Positions 53,585 to 62,946 of a DNA stretch of 64,000 bases are shown here, one piece after another. A program made the translations under genes and the position numbers. Origin of the DNA: an uncultured Bacilli bacterium (GTDB lineage: Bacteria > Bacillota_I > Bacilli_A > RF39 > UBA660). Under the pieces are notes generated by a model. That model saw only the letters and a list, made by a program, of their open reading frames with translations. It had not been told where the DNA came from and searched no databases. The stretch lies in assembly GCA_934167825.1 (NCBI GenBank), contig CAKPLY010000002.1:1-64000 (forward strand), written 5' to 3'. The first letter of the stretch is position 1; every line of letters starts with the position of its first letter.

Positions 53585-54727
53585 ATGAAAAAAGGAAATG
53601 TATTAGTAATAGGTAATTCAGGGGTTGGTAAATCAACTTTAATTAATTCTGTTTTAGGAGATACTGTTGCAAAAACTGGTTTTGGTACAAGTGGTACTAC
53701 TAAAGAGTTAAAAATTTATGAGAATGATGATGTACCTTTTCGAGTAATTGATACGGTTGGGTTTGAACCATCATTTATTAAACAGTATCAGGCTATTAAT
53801 GCTGTAAGGAAATGGTCTAGTAAAAGTGCTACTAAAGAAAATAATAATTCTATTAATTTAATTTGGTTTTGTATTGATGGTACTTCTAGTAAGTTGTTTC
53901 CTGATGCACTCAAAAGCCTTTCTCGTGCAATATCTATATGGAAGTCTGTTCCTATTATTGTTGTTATTACAAAATCATATTCTATACCTGATAGAAAACT
54001 TAATATTGATATGATTAAAGATGCTTTTTCTAAGCAAAAGAAACTAGAAAATAATTTACGTAAGATTATTCCTGTTGTAGCGGAAACTTATGTTTTAAAT
54101 GACACTACCTATGTTTCACCAGATGGAATAACTGAACTTATTGATTCTACTATAGAACTTATGCCTGAAGGTGTTAAGGCTAGTGAATTTGATATATATA
54201 ACTTCAAATTAGGACGTAAGAAAGCATTATCACGAAGTGTTGTTGGTGCTGCTACTACTTCTGCTACTATTGTTGGCGCTATACCTATACCAATTCCTGA
54301 TGCCGCTATTTTAACACCTGTAGAAATAGCGGAAATTAATGCAATAGCAAGTATATATGAAATTAATAAAGATGAAAAAGCAAAAAAATTAGTTAATTCT
54401 ATTATAGAGATTGGTACTGTTAGTAATGTTGCTAAAGCTACCATTGTTGCTATAAAAGCAATACCTGGTCTAAATATTGCTGCTAGTGTACTTAATGCAA
54501 TTGTTGCGGGATGTTTTGCTGCTGCTATTGGGGGAGGTTCTATATATGTTTTTGAACAGATATATTTAGGAAAGAAAAGTATTGATGATATAGATTGGGT
54601 AAAGAAAATAATGGAAGATAATATTTCTTCAAAACTTATTGATAATGTTAATACTGTTATTAATAGTATTGGTAATAGTAGTGATAAGAAAACTATTCAA
54701 AAATCTATTAAGGAACTATATAAATAG
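53585..54727 (+). CDS. P-loop GTPase with C-terminal DUF697-like membrane-associated region
   Basis: 380 residues. GTPase domain (1-190): G1 GNSGVGKSTLINS, a Thr-rich switch I (GTSGTTKEL), G3 DTVGFE; G4 is ITKSYS, lacking the usual Asp of N/TKxD, so guanine specificity is uncertain. C-terminal part (about 210-340) is Ala/Ile-rich with hydrophobic helices (ATIVGAIPIPIPDAAILTPV, AASVLNAIVAGCFAAAIGGG) like DUF697/YcjF-type proteins. Function unknown. ATG 53585 follows GGGAGG (TTG 53573 is in the ribosome binding site). A DnaA-box cluster lies directly upstream. Confidence 0.8.
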   Translation: MKKGNVLVIGNSGVGKSTLINSVLGDTVAKTGFGTSGTTKELKIYENDDVPFRVIDTVGFEPSFIKQYQAINAVRKWSSKSATKENNNSINLIWFCIDGTSSKLFPDALKSLSRAISIWKSVPIIVVITKSYSIPDRKLNIDMIKDAFSKQKKLENNLRKIIPVVAETYVLNDTTYVSPDGITELIDSTIELMPEGVKASEFDIYNFKLGRKKALSRSVVGAATTSATIVGAIPIPIPDAAILTPVEIAEINAIASIYEINKDEKAKKLVNSIIEIGTVSNVAKATIVAIKAIPGLNIAASVLNAIVAGCFAAAIGGGSIYVFEQIYLGKKSIDDIDWVKKIMEDNISSKLIDNVNTVINSIGNSSDKKTIQKSIKELYK

Positions 54728-54803
54728 AAAATTTAATGTAAAACATTTGTAATAATATGTAAGTTTTGGTTGATACAAAAATTTAAAAATAGTATAATAT
54801 TTA

Positions 54804-54850
54804 AAAAAAAGACATCTTAATTTATTTATTTATTAGATGTCTTTTTTTTA
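54804..54850. terminator. bidirectional terminator between GTPase gene and PFOR
   Basis: AGACATCT (54810-54817) pairs with AGATGTCT (54835-54842), with long A and T runs on both sides and a 17-nt loop. Confidence 0.75.
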
Positions 54851-57800
54851 ATTGTTAGAATTATTATTGTCTAGTTTTTTATAGTAATTATATCTGTTTT
54901 CTGCCCATTTCTTTTGTCTTTCTAAGATATCTTTACATTCTTCTTTATTTGTTGTTTTTAAACTTGCATATCTATTTTCAGTCATTAGATAATCATTATA
55001 TTTTTCAAAGTTTGGACTTTTACTGTCTAGTGTAAATTTTTCTGTATCAGGATTATATCTAAATGTTAGGAAGTAACCACATTCTGTTGCTAAATATGCA
55101 TTACTTTGGCTATGTTCCATACCAGTTTTTATTCCGTGTTCTATACATGGAGAGTATGCAATTATAAGAGAAGGACCATTATGTTCATTTGCTTCTTTTA
55201 AAACGCGTAAATATTGTTCGTTGTTATATCCTATGTTTGTTGAAGCAACATAAACATTTGGATAACACATTGCAATTCTTGCAAGGTCTTTTTTGTAATT
55301 TTTCTTACCATTAGATGTAAATGATGCAACGGAACCAAGATTACTTGATTTCGATGATTGACCACCTGTATTAGAATATACTTCTGTATCTAGTACTAGT
55401 ATATTTATATTTTCATTAGTAGATAATACATGGTCTAGTCCTCCATAACCTATATCATATGCAAACCCATCTCCACCAATTACCCACATAGATTTTGGTA
55501 CAATATAGTCTTTATATGTTTCTAAGTATGGATGTAAATTATAATTTATTTTTTCTTTTACTTCTTTACAAATATCATAGTTATCCATATTGTTGATCCA
55601 TTTTTTAAATAATGGTGTCATATTGTTTTCCATGTATTTTTTGATTTTATTTCGTTTAATATTTATTCCTGTTTTGATTCCTAATCCATATTCTGCATTA
55701 TCTTCGAACAAACTACTTGCCCATGGAACATTATATGCGATTGATGGCATACTTGCACTATAAATTGATGAACAACCTGTTGCATTTGCTATTATTAAAT
55801 TGTCTTTGAATAGTCTTGTTAAATTTGTTAGATATGGGGTTTCTCCACAACCTGAACATGCACCAGAAAATTCAAATGCTGGTTCTTTTAATGATGTTGC
55901 TTTGACATTTAATACTTTCATTTCATTTTGCGAATTTATATTATTTTTACTTAAATAGTTAAAAGTTTTGTTTGTATATTTTTCTTTGTCATACGGAACC
56001 ATCTTTAATGCTTTGTTACCATTTTTTCCAGGACACGCTAAAGTACATACTCCACATCCTGTACAATCTTTATAAGATACAGCAATCGTGTAATTTATGT
56101 CTTTTGGAATTAATGATGGCACCGATTCTACTGCATCATTGCCTTTGTTTGTTAAATATGGTCTTATTACTGCGTGTGGGCAAGCAAAGGCACATTTTCC
56201 ACATTGAATACAATTTTCTTTAATCCATAATGGTATATTTTCGGCGATTTCTCTTTTTTCATTTTGAGTAGTCTGCTTTACTATTCCTTCTTTTATATCT
56301 ACAAAAGCACTTACTGGTAAAGTGTCTCCTTTTAATTTGTTAATTGTTTCATAGAAATTTAAATTCTCTTTTTCTATACGAAGTTTTGACCATGAACTAT
56401 CTATGTCAATTTGATTCAAATAATTATCTGCAACATCTACTATTTTATTGTTTACGTTAATTACTTTTTCGCCTTTCTTACTAAATCTCAATACATTATT
56501 TTCTTTCATTATTTTTTTAACTTTACTTAATGGCATTATGCCAATTATTTTAAAGATACATACTTCCATACATGTATTAATTTTGTTTTTTAGTCCTAGT
56601 TCGTTTGCTACTTTGTAAGCATCAATTGTAAATATTTTTAAATTTTTATCTGCGATTTGTTTTTTTATCTTGTTAGGTAACGTTTCTATTAAATCTTTTT
56701 CGTTTAATGAAGTATTTAATAATACGACACCATTATTTTTTATATTATCTAAAACATCATACTTATATATGTAACTATCTTTTGATATTACTACCAAAGA
56801 TGGATTTTCTACATAGTATGGAGAATTAATTTCATTGTCTCCAATACGGATATGACTTCTTGTTACTCCACCTGATTTTTTTGAATCATATTGAAAATAC
56901 CCTTGTACATATTTTTTTGTGTTGTCTCCAATAATTTTAATTAAGTCTTTTGATGTAGATACCATACCATCTGATCCAAAACCATAGAATAAATACTCTT
57001 TTATATTTTCGTTATCAATTTTAAATTTGTTGTCTACTTTTAAACTTAGTCCTGTTACATCATCATTTATTCCTATAGTAAAATTATTTTTGTTTTTTTC
57101 TTTTAAGTTTGTGTAGACTGCTAATATATCTTTTGGTGTTGTATTTTTTGAGGATAAACCATATCTTCCTCCAACTACTTTAATTTCTTTTTCTTTTAGG
57201 GCATTTACAACATCAAGATATAATGGTTCACCATTGGAACCTGGCTCTTTTGTTCTATCTAGTACTGCAATATTTGTAACTGTTTTTGGCAACACCTCGA
57301 TTAAATGTTTACTTGAGAATGGGCGATATAAATGAACTGTAATGAGTCCTAGTGTATCATCTTCTAAATAGTCTATCAATTCTTTTATTGTATTACATAC
57401 ACTTCCCATTGCCACAATGACAAATTTTGCTTTTTTTGAACCATAATAATTAAATGGTTTATAGTCTGTGTTTTCTAGTTTGTTAATTTTATCCATATAA
57501 TAACATACATTATCTATTGCATCTTGATAGTTTAAATTTCTTGATTCCGTATGTTGAAAATAGATATCTTCATTTTCTGCAGTACCTCTCGTTGTGGGAT
57601 TTGAATTACTCATTTGTTTACTTCTAAATTTTTCTAAAGCTTTTTTATCTATTAGTTTTTCAAGTTTTTGATAGTTCATTAGTTTTATCTTATTAATTTC
57701 GTGACTGGTTCTAAAACCATCAAAAAAATGTACAAATGGTAAACTTGATTTTATCGCTGAAAGATGTGCTACACTAGCTAGGTGGTATGCTTCTTTTGGG

Positions 57801-58231
57801 TTTGTTGAGGATAGCATACATACTCCTGTTTGTCTTATTGCGTATACATCTTGATGATCACCAAAAATTGACAAGGCATGAGTTGACAGTGAACGCGCTG
57901 CTACATGTAGTACACCAGGTAACATTTCTCCAGATAACTTATAAAGTGATGGTATCATAAGTAGTAATCCTTGACTTGCTGTAAATGTTGATGATAAGAT
58001 ACCTGAATTTAATGCTCCATGTACTAAAGCGATTGCTCCTTGTTCTGATTGCATTTCTATTACTTTTGGTACTGTATTAAAAAAGTTCAATTCGTTTTTG
58101 GTACTTGTTAAATCTATTTTTTCTGCCATAGGTGAAGCTGGTGTAATTGGATATATTCCACATAATTCACTAAAATGATACGCTACATTTGCTACTGCTT
58201 CATTTGCATCCATTGTTTTGTACTTATTCAT
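54848..58231 (-). CDS. nifJ: pyruvate:ferredoxin (flavodoxin) oxidoreductase
   Basis: 1127 residues, full-length single-chain PFOR. Converts pyruvate and CoA to acetyl-CoA, CO2 and reduced ferredoxin. N-terminal PP/pyrimidine domain (GIYPITPASPMAEK, SEQGAIALVHGALNSG, SQGLLLMIPSLYK), domain II with DRTKEPGSNGEPLY, a 2[4Fe-4S] ferredoxin domain (CIQCGKCAFACPHAVIRPY, CTGCGVCTLACPG), and TPP domain with CSGCGETPY, GDGFAYDIGYGGLDH and DTEVYSNTGGQSSKSS. The key anaerobic link from glycolysis to acetyl-CoA. AAGGAATGTGAT precedes ATG 58231. Confidence 0.97.
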   Translation of the reverse strand: MNKYKTMDANEAVANVAYHFSELCGIYPITPASPMAEKIDLTSTKNELNFFNTVPKVIEMQSEQGAIALVHGALNSGILSSTFTASQGLLLMIPSLYKLSGEMLPGVLHVAARSLSTHALSIFGDHQDVYAIRQTGVCMLSSTNPKEAYHLASVAHLSAIKSSLPFVHFFDGFRTSHEINKIKLMNYQKLEKLIDKKALEKFRSKQMSNSNPTTRGTAENEDIYFQHTESRNLNYQDAIDNVCYYMDKINKLENTDYKPFNYYGSKKAKFVIVAMGSVCNTIKELIDYLEDDTLGLITVHLYRPFSSKHLIEVLPKTVTNIAVLDRTKEPGSNGEPLYLDVVNALKEKEIKVVGGRYGLSSKNTTPKDILAVYTNLKEKNKNNFTIGINDDVTGLSLKVDNKFKIDNENIKEYLFYGFGSDGMVSTSKDLIKIIGDNTKKYVQGYFQYDSKKSGGVTRSHIRIGDNEINSPYYVENPSLVVISKDSYIYKYDVLDNIKNNGVVLLNTSLNEKDLIETLPNKIKKQIADKNLKIFTIDAYKVANELGLKNKINTCMEVCIFKIIGIMPLSKVKKIMKENNVLRFSKKGEKVINVNNKIVDVADNYLNQIDIDSSWSKLRIEKENLNFYETINKLKGDTLPVSAFVDIKEGIVKQTTQNEKREIAENIPLWIKENCIQCGKCAFACPHAVIRPYLTNKGNDAVESVPSLIPKDINYTIAVSYKDCTGCGVCTLACPGKNGNKALKMVPYDKEKYTNKTFNYLSKNNINSQNEMKVLNVKATSLKEPAFEFSGACSGCGETPYLTNLTRLFKDNLIIANATGCSSIYSASMPSIAYNVPWASSLFEDNAEYGLGIKTGINIKRNKIKKYMENNMTPLFKKWINNMDNYDICKEVKEKINYNLHPYLETYKDYIVPKSMWVIGGDGFAYDIGYGGLDHVLSTNENINILVLDTEVYSNTGGQSSKSSNLGSVASFTSNGKKNYKKDLARIAMCYPNVYVASTNIGYNNEQYLRVLKEANEHNGPSLIIAYSPCIEHGIKTGMEHSQSNAYLATECGYFLTFRYNPDTEKFTLDSKSPNFEKYNDYLMTENRYASLKTTNKEECKDILERQKKWAENRYNYYKKLDNNNSNN

Positions 58232-58301
58232 TTTATCACATTCCTTTATTAATCTTTATATTTATATTATATAATAAAGAATATGATTTTACAAGGCAAA
58301 A

Positions 58302-58340
58302 AATAAAAAAAAGACTTAACTATTTGCATGTTAAGCCTTG
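58302..58340 (-). terminator. terminator overlapping the end of the lipoprotein gene
   Basis: GACTTAAC (58313-58320) pairs with GTTAAGCC (58330-58337), and on the minus strand eight T follow. The hairpin includes the last codons and stop (58320) of the lipoprotein gene. Confidence 0.7.
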
Positions 58341-58859
58341 CGTAGTATATGTGTCAATCAGTTTTGTTTTACTTCGGTTTACATTGAATTTATTTATGTC
58401 AGTGTCACTTATCTTTGTTAAGTCTAATTCATATATTACTTTGTAACTACTTGCTGTATTATCTACAACTTTTGAAGTAAAACCTTTTATACTTGTATTA
58501 TTTATTTGATTTGTATGTATTTCTTTTAAACCAGATAAATCTAAAACTGTGTTGTATACTCCACCAATTATGTTATCTACTGCTTCGCCAACTTTTCCAT
58601 CCACTATACCATTTTTTGATGTGTCATCATCACTGGTTGTTCCATCTGTACCAGTATCTACACCATCTGTATGTGTATCTTGATTATAGTTATAAGTAAT
58701 TGTTACATGTTTTACTTCGTCATCAATATATGTTACTTTATATTCTGTTCCACTTGTCAATCCATTATATTTATTTTCTCTTGTACATGTTAACATTTCT
58801 TCTTTACCACAACCTGATAGCAATAGTATAGCAGCGATACTTAAAAATATTTTCTTCAT
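58320..58859 (-). CDS. lipoprotein of unknown function
   Basis: 179 residues. A clear lipoprotein signal, MKKIFLSIAAILLLSGCGK, with acylated Cys17. The mature part begins with CTRENKYNGL and ends with TTQGLTCK, two Cys that could pair; a low-complexity Asp/Thr insert (about 60-85) divides two strand-rich halves. The ELDLTKISD stretch is reminiscent of small DUF1307-type lipoproteins, but I cannot assign it. A GGAGT ribosome binding site precedes ATG 58859. Confidence 0.75.
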   Translation of the reverse strand: MKKIFLSIAAILLLSGCGKEEMLTCTRENKYNGLTSGTEYKVTYIDDEVKHVTITYNYNQDTHTDGVDTGTDGTTSDDDTSKNGIVDGKVGEAVDNIIGGVYNTVLDLSGLKEIHTNQINNTSIKGFTSKVVDNTASSYKVIYELDLTKISDTDINKFNVNRSKTKLIDTYTTQGLTCK

Positions 58860-59021
58860 AAATTACTCCTTTCAGTATTAGTATGGTTTCTTTTTATTAT
58901 TTAATACTTTATACTTTACTAGAGCAATTTGTTATTAACATATGCTAATTTTAATACTTTTGAATAACCGTTTTAATTAATTATTATGGCTATTATATTA
59001 GATATATCTTAAATACGGAAA

Positions 59022-59046
59022 AAGTTTTTAGAAATTTCTAAAAACA
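59022..59046 (-). terminator. terminator of the XRE-asnS operon
   Basis: A 22-bp perfect palindrome (59024-59045, GTTTTTAGAAA and its complement) 8 bp before the asnS stop, followed on the minus strand by CTTTTTCCG. Confidence 0.65.
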
Positions 59047-59052
59047 AATATA

Positions 59053-60423
59053 TTAGTATTCACAATTATATGGAGTTCTTGGATATGGTATTACATCTCT
59101 TATATTTTCTACTCCAGTTAAATAAATAAGTAGTCTTTCAAATCCCATTCCAAATCCTGAATGTGGACATCCACCAAATTTTCTTAAATTTAAATACCAT
59201 TCCATTCCTTCGGAAGGTACACCCATTTCTTTCATTCTTGAAACTAATTTGTCGTAGTTTTCTTCACGCTGAGAACCTCCCATTAATTCTCCTGCACTAG
59301 GAACTTCTAGATCTACTGCAGCAACTGTTTTTCCGTCATCATTTTGTTTCATGTAGAATGCTTTTATTTCTTTAGGCCAATCTGTTATAAATACTGGACC
59401 ATCAAAATATTCTGTAATATATTTTTCGTGTTCTTTTGCTATATCTTCACCATATTCTGGTTTATATTCCCAATCAACTTTTGCTTCTTTTAAGATTGTA
59501 ATAACATCTTCGTGTTTGATTCTTGTAAATTTACTATTTATTAATTTGTTTAATTTTTCTATTAATCCTTTTTCAACAAATTTATCTAGGAATTCCATTT
59601 CGTTTTTACAATTTTCCAAGACATATGAAACTATATATTTTAACATTTCTTCCATAATATCCATATTTCCATTTAAATCACAAAATGATATTTCTGGTTC
59701 TATCATCCAAAATTCTGATGCATGTGTTTTAGTATTGGAGTTTTCCGCCCTAAAAGTTGGTCCAAATGTATATATTTTTTTGTATGCCATTGCAAAAGTT
59801 TCACCTTGTAATTGGCCAGAAACCGTTAATGCTGCTTTCTTTCCAAAGAAATCTTTTGAATAATCCACTTGTCCTGTTTTTGCAATTTTATCTAAGTCGA
59901 GAGTTGTTACTTGGAACATTTCTCCTGCTCCTTCACAATCTGATGCTGTTATTAATGGAGTATTTACATATGTAAAGTTTCTTTCTTGGAAGTATTTATG
60001 TATTGCATATGCTGCAACACTTCTTACTCTAAATACAGCCTGAAACAAATTTGTACGGGGACGTAAATACGCAATTTCTCTTAAATATTCTCTAGTTGGT
60101 CTTCCTTTGGCTTGAAGTGGGTAGTCATCAGGACAATCTCCTTCAACTTTAATTTTTTCTAATGTTAACTCAAATGGTTGGCCATCTTTTGGAGATGCTA
60201 TTAATTTTCCTGTTACAGTTATTGCACTTCCTAATTTTATTTTTGCTATTTCATCAAAATTTGCTAAGTTGTCTTCATAAACAACTTGTAATCCATTTAC
60301 TGTAGTTCCATCATGCAAATCTATAAATCCAAAATGAGCTTGTTTTCTATGACTTCTTACCCATCCAGATACTTTTATTTCTTGTCCAATATAATCTTTT
60401 TCAAATAATTCTTTTATATCCAT
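59053..60423 (-). CDS. asnS: asparaginyl-tRNA synthetase
   Basis: 456 residues. N-terminal OB-fold anticodon-binding domain (1-100, VSGWVRSHRKQAHFGFIDLH) and class IIb catalytic core with motif 2 FRAENSNTKTHASEFWMIEPE and motif 3 GFGMGFERLLIYLTGVENIRD; the ending PYPRTPYNCEY is typical of AsnRS rather than AspRS. Charges tRNA-Asn. The XRE regulator gene ends 14 bp upstream, so they form an operon. GGAGATATT precedes ATG 60423. Confidence 0.97.
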   Translation of the reverse strand: MDIKELFEKDYIGQEIKVSGWVRSHRKQAHFGFIDLHDGTTVNGLQVVYEDNLANFDEIAKIKLGSAITVTGKLIASPKDGQPFELTLEKIKVEGDCPDDYPLQAKGRPTREYLREIAYLRPRTNLFQAVFRVRSVAAYAIHKYFQERNFTYVNTPLITASDCEGAGEMFQVTTLDLDKIAKTGQVDYSKDFFGKKAALTVSGQLQGETFAMAYKKIYTFGPTFRAENSNTKTHASEFWMIEPEISFCDLNGNMDIMEEMLKYIVSYVLENCKNEMEFLDKFVEKGLIEKLNKLINSKFTRIKHEDVITILKEAKVDWEYKPEYGEDIAKEHEKYITEYFDGPVFITDWPKEIKAFYMKQNDDGKTVAAVDLEVPSAGELMGGSQREENYDKLVSRMKEMGVPSEGMEWYLNLRKFGGCPHSGFGMGFERLLIYLTGVENIRDVIPYPRTPYNCEY

Positions 60424-60437
60424 AATATCTCCTCTTA

Positions 60438-60791
60438 CTAATTTAACTTTTTATTTACTAGATTTACTGCTCGTTTAACATCCTTTGTCATTTTAGCGTA
60501 TAAATTGCTATAATGTCTAAATTCTGTTATTAAATCAATATCATCTTGTGATATTGCACCAACGTATTGTCTAGTATTGGTATCTCTAATTATCATTTCT
60601 CTTCCAAGTAAGTAATCTGTACTCACTCCAAATAAATCGGCCATTTTTTCAAATAGTTCTAAATTTGGAACCCTGCTTCCACTTTCATATCCGCAGATTG
60701 ATACTTTAGTAACACCAAGGATTTTACCTAATTCTTGTTGTGATAACCCTTTTTTTATTCTTAGTTCTTTAATTCTTTTACCAATTATCAT
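60438..60791 (-). CDS. XRE-family transcriptional regulator
   Basis: 117 residues. HTH_3 domain (about 5-62): IKELRIKKGLSQQELGKILG, VTKVSICGYESGSRVPNLEL, then a C-terminal helical tail ending in AVNLVNKKLN. Binds DNA as a dimer; its target is unknown. A 26-bp inverted repeat upstream, containing TTAACAA arms, is a candidate auto-operator. GGAGTAA precedes ATG 60791. First gene of the operon with asnS. Confidence 0.9.
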   Translation of the reverse strand: MIIGKRIKELRIKKGLSQQELGKILGVTKVSICGYESGSRVPNLELFEKMADLFGVSTDYLLGREMIIRDTNTRQYVGAISQDDIDLITEFRHYSNLYAKMTKDVKRAVNLVNKKLN

Positions 60792-60816
60792 AAGTGGTTA
60801 CTCCTTTTGATACTTA

Positions 60817-60842
60817 TTAACAAAAAGTTATCTCCTTGTTAA
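60817..60842. promoter_or_regulatory. inverted repeat upstream of XRE gene (candidate operator)
   Basis: TTAACAA (60817-60823) and TTGTTAA (60836-60842), a 26-bp palindromic arrangement with 12-bp centre, 25 bp upstream of the XRE start. Position and symmetry suit an auto-repressor site. The rest of 60843-61029 is AT-rich without a gene. Confidence 0.4.
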
Positions 60843-61029
60843 TAATATTTTACAACAAAAATTGATAATTGTATACACTATAAGTTAACTTTTTTTGTTT
60901 TTATTAATATTTATAAGATTTGAGGGAATTATTATATATATTATATATTTATATTTTTTACTTTTTTTACATTTTTATTCTTAATATTAATAAATTTTTT
61001 TGAGGGATAATTAGGAAGTCTATTACATA

Positions 61030-61434
61030 CTAATTCTCGTTTTTCTTTTTTCCGTTTGATTTTTTTTCCTTTTGCTCTTTTGATATTTCTTCTTCATTAT
61101 TATCTTCTTTCCTTTTAGCAGACGATAAAAATGTTACTTTATCTGCTATTATTTCTGTTTTTTTCTTTTTTTGTCCATCTGATCCTTCGATTAGTTTTGT
61201 TTGAACTCTTCCTCTTACTCCTATCATATCTCCACTTTTGCAATATTCAGTAGTATTTTCCGCAACAGATGTCCATAGTGTACAATCTAAAAAATCAGTT
61301 TCATACTCGCCATGTAAGTTTTTATAATTTCTTGGCACTGCTAAAGTTATTGTAGTAGTGATCTTACCTGTATCTGTTGTTTTTAATTCAGGAGTTTTTA
61401 CAAGTCTTCCTACTAAAACAATTTGATTTACCAT
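61030..61434 (-). CDS. single-stranded DNA-binding protein, variant without acidic tip
   Basis: 134 residues. OB-fold (1-105): MVNQIVLVGRLVKTPELKTT, TLAVPRNYKN, DFLDCTLWTSVAENT and SGDMIGVRGRVQTKL. The C-terminal tail is highly charged and basic, ending KKSNGKKKNEN, and lacks the DDDIPF-type tip through which SSB recruits partner proteins. It may be a SsbB-like paralogue (competence-type SSBs also lack the tip) rather than the replicative SSB, which is not adjacent to rpsF/rpsR here. GGAGG precedes ATG 61434. Confidence 0.9.
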   Translation of the reverse strand: MVNQIVLVGRLVKTPELKTTDTGKITTTITLAVPRNYKNLHGEYETDFLDCTLWTSVAENTTEYCKSGDMIGVRGRVQTKLIEGSDGQKKKKTEIIADKVTFLSSAKRKEDNNEEEISKEQKEKKSNGKKKNEN

Positions 61435-61510
61435 AATTTACCTCCTTTCTTCATGTGTTAATATATCATTTTTATATTTTAAAGGCAATTTACAAAAAAA
61501 TCTTTTTGGG

Positions 61511-61562
61511 TATTAAAAAAACCTTTATTGAATTTTTTTATTGCTCCAAATAAAGGTTTTAA
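61511..61562 (-). terminator. terminator of the sufB-amidase transcript
   Basis: AAAACCTTTATT (61518-61529) pairs perfectly over 12 bp with AATAAAGGTTTT (61549-61560); on the minus strand a TTTTTTT tail follows. Lies about 100 bp after the amidase stop. Confidence 0.75.
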
Positions 61563-61659
61563 TAAATTCTTTTTGTGTTTTTTAGTTTTAAAATCTTTTT
61601 TTAAGACTATATAGATAACTTTTTTGATTTTTTTTACTTTTACATAAATTTTACACATT

Positions 61660-62946
61660 TTAGTATTTAAGATAATTTTTAAGTGATAACGCTATTGCAT
61701 CCATATATTCATCTTTTTCTGTTTTTATTATATTTATATCACTTTCACTTGAAAGATATGCCACTTCAAATAAATATGCTTCTGCTCCTATATTAGATTT
61801 ATAGTAGGTATTTGCTGTTTGGTCTTCGTTTCTATCATCTACATATGCACCAGTCATTATTCCTCCTGTTTCTCTTATTATATATAGATAATTAGATTTT
61901 GTTGTTATATCATATGCGTTTCTTTTTTTTGCTTCTTCTCTTTCTTTAGCGGCAGTAATTTCGTTTTCTGTAAAATTGTGTGTATATATTCCGTTGTATA
62001 CTTTAAATGTCTTTTGTGGTGAGTAACTCATAGATGTTTTTTGTGTTATGTTTTCTACCATACTTTTTGCCAAGTCATAATTAATATCTCCAGGTGTGTA
62101 TAATTCAAGTCCATTTACTTTTGTGGAAACGTTACTATTCAAATGCAAGGATATAACATATTTTGCAAATACTTCGTGTGATATTTCTGCTCTTCCATTT
62201 TTTCCATATTCTTCAAAATATTCTGTTTCTTTTAAACTGTTATCAGTTCTTGTTAATTTTACTTTAAAACCATAACCTTCTAGCTTTTCCTTTAAAACTT
62301 TTGCTAACATCATTGTATAATCTTTTTCTTTTTTATCTCCCATAACTGCTCCAGGGTCTTTACCACCATGACCTGCATCTACAACTATATCATATATTTC
62401 ATTATCTTGGTTTTCAGTTACACTAAGATTCATTATATTGTTATTTGTAGAAATTACTATTTTATTATTATATTTACTCATTGTATAGTATGTTGTATTT
62501 TTATATTCTGTTTTGTTTTCCAAAGAATAATACTTGTATGTTGTTGTCTCTTTAGGCTCATTATTTTCTTCGATTTGTTCTTTTTTTCCTAGTCTCAATA
62601 ATATTTGATAGTCTCCTTTTTCTATGTCATCTAATAATATTCCTTCATTAATTAATGTTGACATATTAAATGATATTGTATTTATATTTTCCTTGTAGTT
62701 TATTTCATAACTTTTGAATTCTTTGTTGTTATATAATACTAAATCTATTGTATCATACGTTAGGTTTTCTATGGTTACTTCGCCAGATAAATTTAGGGTT
62801 CTTCCATAAACGTAATAATTATTTATTTCTACTAATTCTTTTTCAATTGTAAGAGGGATTATTTTGTCTTTTGTTTTTTCTACATATACAACGTATCCTA
62901 TTACTCCTAAAAATATTATTGTTATTATTAATATAAATTTCTTCAT
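61660..62946 (-). CDS. N-acetylmuramoyl-L-alanine amidase (Amidase_3), membrane anchored
   Basis: 428 residues. An N-terminal membrane anchor (about 4-22), an extracytoplasmic beta-rich region (about 30-190), then the zinc amidase domain: VVDAGHGGKDPGA (first His), NGRAEISHE (Glu), SLHLNSN (second His) and LFEVAYLSSESD (catalytic Glu). Cuts the amide between MurNAc and the stem peptide. Similar to CwlD/LytC-type enzymes; a spore-cortex role is possible given the germination genes but not shown. Its GGAGGT ribosome binding site lies within the last codons of sufB. Confidence 0.92.
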   Translation of the reverse strand: MKKFILIITIIFLGVIGYVVYVEKTKDKIIPLTIEKELVEINNYYVYGRTLNLSGEVTIENLTYDTIDLVLYNNKEFKSYEINYKENINTISFNMSTLINEGILLDDIEKGDYQILLRLGKKEQIEENNEPKETTTYKYYSLENKTEYKNTTYYTMSKYNNKIVISTNNNIMNLSVTENQDNEIYDIVVDAGHGGKDPGAVMGDKKEKDYTMMLAKVLKEKLEGYGFKVKLTRTDNSLKETEYFEEYGKNGRAEISHEVFAKYVISLHLNSNVSTKVNGLELYTPGDINYDLAKSMVENITQKTSMSYSPQKTFKVYNGIYTHNFTENEITAAKEREEAKKRNAYDITTKSNYLYIIRETGGIMTGAYVDDRNEDQTANTYYKSNIGAEAYLFEVAYLSSESDINIIKTEKDEYMDAIALSLKNYLKY

